Source: Acidimicrobiaceae bacterium (GTDB taxonomy: Bacteria; Actinomycetota; Acidimicrobiia; Acidimicrobiales; RAAP-2). Taken from it: a stretch of 7,169 nt of DNA. The position numbers were made by a program, and so were the translations under genes. Under the pieces are notes generated by a model. That model was not told the origin of the DNA and did no database searches. It worked only from the letters and a program-made list of their open reading frames with translations. Location of the stretch: contig PLSY01000190.1 of NCBI GenBank assembly GCA_003164275.1, positions 1 through 7,169 of the forward strand, written 5' to 3'. Every line of letters starts with the position of its first letter. The stretch's first letter is position 1. This document shows positions 5,943 to 7,169 of the stretch, piece by piece.

Positions 5943-6794
5943 TCAGATGGCTGTCGTCGACACCGGTGGCCCCTGCCTGGCCGTTGGCTGTTTGGCCCGG
6001 TCGTCAGTGGGCGGTAGCGGACACGTGGGAGCGGCGAGGTGGCCGCGCTCTCGGGCGATGACGAAGCCGATGGCGGTGACCAAGGCGGCGATGACCGCCA
6101 GCGCCACTGCCGCCCATGAATGCGCCGTGGCCAACAGTGCCAGGGCCCCGGCGAGTTCGGTGACCACCACCACACGGCCCACAGTGGGCGCTGAGGCTGC
6201 AAACCGGCGGTGGAAGGCCCGAAGCTCCGCCGGATTCCGCACTCGATGAGTCAGCAACACAGCCAGTCCACGAAGGAGCCCAAAACCCGAGGCCACCAAC
6301 AGGGCGGTCCATGGGCTGGCAGTCACTGTCCCGAGGGCGATCATCACGTAGACGGCGGCCGAGGTGATGTAGGTGGCGACCCCGCAACCGATCTGCCAGC
6401 CGAAGCCCGCCCCGTAGACCCAGGCCCTGTATTGGTCGAGCCATCGTTCGTTGACCTGGCGGCGGTGGTAGGGCAGCCGGATACCGATGACTCCGGCGTC
6501 TGACACGACAGCGACCAGGGTGACACCCAGGGCCAGCAGCCCGAGGGTCGCCGCACTTGGATGGAGCGAGCGTGCCGCAATGGCAAAGATGGCCATCGCC
6601 GCCCCGAGGCAGGCGCCGCCCACCGTCGCTCCGACCACAAACCAGGCGGATGTCATGCGATAGGAGTTGCCCTTGGCCCGCTCGCTGACCGGGGTAATGG
6701 TCGAGAGCATCGACAATCCGCACGGGGACCATGTGGAGCGCGCGGCGGCCACGATGGAGACAACGATGAAGACCGATGTGATGCAGAGTGTCAT
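5943..6794 (-). CDS. Polytopic membrane protein, possibly CcdA/DsbD-like, 283 aa
   Basis: I do not recognise the family with certainty. The protein has about six to seven hydrophobic segments (roughly residues 5-18, 50-74, 80-105, 127-155, 160-182, 206-222, 227-247) and a polar Pro/Thr-rich tail. Near the N-terminus is STWSPCGLSML (20-30), recalling the SPC motif in the first helix of CcdA/DsbD thiol-transport proteins. A second cysteine, C137, lies in GFGWQIGCGVATYI (130-143), recalling the GW-x-PC segment of the other CcdA helix. In CcdA/DsbD two such Cys form the intramembrane redox pair. The link is inference: the Pro before the second Cys is absent, and ERAKGNSY (38-45) and HRRQVNERWLDQYRAW (110-125) are loops I cannot assign. 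The ATG at 6794 has AGAGGA 6 bases upstream (best ribosome site in the window), so the in-frame extension to 6890 is rejected. It follows the repeat-protein gene by 67 bp on the same strand and converges with lgt. Confidence 0.7.
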   Translation of the reverse strand: MTLCITSVFIVVSIVAAARSTWSPCGLSMLSTITPVSERAKGNSYRMTSAWFVVGATVGGACLGAAMAIFAIAARSLHPSAATLGLLALGVTLVAVVSDAGVIGIRLPYHRRQVNERWLDQYRAWVYGAGFGWQIGCGVATYITSAAVYVMIALGTVTASPWTALLVASGFGLLRGLAVLLTHRVRNPAELRAFHRRFAASAPTVGRVVVVTELAGALALLATAHSWAAVALAVIAALVTAIGFVIARERGHLAAPTCPLPPTDDRAKQPTARQGPPVSTTAI

Positions 6795-6823
6795 GGAGTT
6801 CCTCTCTCGGATTCCAACCGCGG

Positions 6824-6844
6824 TCGCCTCTCGCCTCTCGCCCC
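6824..6844. repeat. Short tandem repeat TCGCCTC x3
   Basis: TCGCCTC occurs at 6824-6830 and 6831-6837, followed by TCGCCCC at 6838-6844 (one mismatch). It lies in the 67 bp gap between the repeat-protein gene and the membrane-protein gene, next to the palindrome ACCGCGGT (6817-6824). No function is evident; it may be slippage-derived spacer DNA. Confidence 0.7.
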
Positions 6845-6861
6845 GGTCAAGGCCGCTCCCA

Positions 6862-7169
6862 CTAGGCCGGCGATCCGAGGAAGGCGGCATCGAAGCTGAA
6901 GATGCCGCCGTCCTGAGCTACCAACCAGTACCCCTGGGTGGGAGGTGCGGCCATTCCCACGATCGGCCGGTTGAGGGCTTGGCCGCCCATGGATCCGTGG
7001 AAGGGTGCGTCGCCGAACGAGAAGATGCCGCCGTCTGCGGCGACGAACCAATAGCCTTGGCCGGTCGGTGTCGGCGCCATGCCCACAATGGGCTGATTGA
7101 GGCTCTGTCCGCCCATCGACCCGTAGAACTGGGCGTCGCCGAACGAGAAGATGCCGCCATCCGAGGCCA
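6862..7169 (-). CDS. C-terminal end of a tandem-repeat ([13 protein letters not shown]) protein, 5' end outside window
   Basis: The visible 101 residues end at TAG (6862-6864) and run open to the window edge. They consist almost wholly of a 41-42 residue repeat with core [19 protein letters not shown], then LNxPIVGMA and QGYWxVA. Two full units and a shortened last unit ([12 protein letters not shown]) that ends the protein are visible. This repeat is, to my knowledge, frequent at the C-terminal ends of secreted or surface proteins in Acidimicrobiia, often behind an enzymatic domain. Its Gly-aromatic pattern suggests a beta-rich, propeller-like fold, but that is inference. The N-terminal domain that would tell the function is not in the window. 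No terminator is clear after the stop, so it may be co-transcribed with the membrane-protein gene 67 bp downstream. Confidence 0.85.
   Translation of the reverse strand, partial: ASDGGIFSFGDAQFYGSMGGQSLNQPIVGMAPTPTGQGYWFVAADGGIFSFGDAPFHGSMGGQALNRPIVGMAAPPTQGYWLVAQDGGIFSFDAAFLGSPA
6865..7161 (-). repeat. Coding tandem repeat, 126/123 bp units
   Basis: On the minus strand, unit A covers 7161-7036 (42 codons), unit B 7035-6913 (41 codons, one codon shorter near the APPTQG segment) and a partial unit C 6912-6865 (16 codons). Each unit starts at the Asp codon of DGGIFSF. Units A and B are alike at DNA level as well as protein level, for example GAACGAGAAGATGCCGCC appears at both 7017-7034 and 7141-7158 on the plus strand, which suggests recent duplication or gene conversion. 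More units probably continue beyond 7169. Confidence 0.9.

Noticed and set aside
5390..6202. A 270-codon minus-strand frame spanning the lgt-like 3' end and the membrane-protein 3' end
   Set aside because: It overlaps both better-supported genes, is Pro/Ser/Arg-rich and low in complexity, and has no ribosome site or domain.

Overview
The window is a high-GC, gene-dense bacterial segment that looks like an actinomycete chromosome, most probably class Acidimicrobiia or a close relative. That placement is inference. It rests on GC-rich codon third positions, a RipA-like NlpC/P60 hydrolase, an actinobacterial-style Lgt-family protein with a long disordered tail, and a 41-42 residue 'GGIFSFGDA...PIVGMA...GYW' repeat that I associate with secreted proteins of Acidimicrobiia. 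I see no tRNA, rRNA, CRISPR array, transposase, integrase or phage gene. This is ordinary chromosomal DNA rather than a mobile island.

Layout, left to right. (1) Minus strand, 1-490: N-terminal 163 residues of a CoA-ester lyase of the HpcH/HpaI-CitE family, cut by the window edge. (2) An 81 bp gap with two inverted repeats, one a perfect 10 bp stem, probably the terminator of the next unit. (3) Minus strand, 2524 to 572: a two-gene unit, a dienelactone-hydrolase family enzyme followed 3 bp later by a DUF885-type putative metallopeptidase. (4) Plus strand, 2682-3917: a secreted NlpC/P60 peptidoglycan hydrolase with a coiled-coil N-terminal half and an alanine-rich linker, divergent from the hydrolase unit. 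(5) Minus strand, 4764 to 3967: a classical short-chain dehydrogenase, convergent with the NlpC/P60 gene across a short hairpin. (6) Plus strand, 4923-5885: a diverged prolipoprotein diacylglyceryl transferase (Lgt) family membrane protein. (7) Minus strand, 6794 to 5943: a polytopic membrane protein of uncertain family with a faint CcdA/DsbD resemblance, convergent with lgt across a hairpin-plus-T-run. (8) Minus strand, 7169 to 6862: the C-terminal end of a repeat protein that begins outside the window.

The genes do not form one pathway. Two loose themes are visible: cell envelope and secretion (NlpC/P60 hydrolase, Lgt-like protein, membrane protein, repeat protein) and small-molecule or CoA-ester metabolism (HpcH/CitE lyase, dienelactone hydrolase, SDR). 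No clear new defence or mobile system is present. The points most worth a second look are the Lgt-like protein with a degraded signature motif but retained arginines, and the membrane protein with paired intramembrane cysteines. The many other long open frames here, including a 697-codon one antisense to both hydrolase genes, are explained as GC-rich shadows of the real genes.
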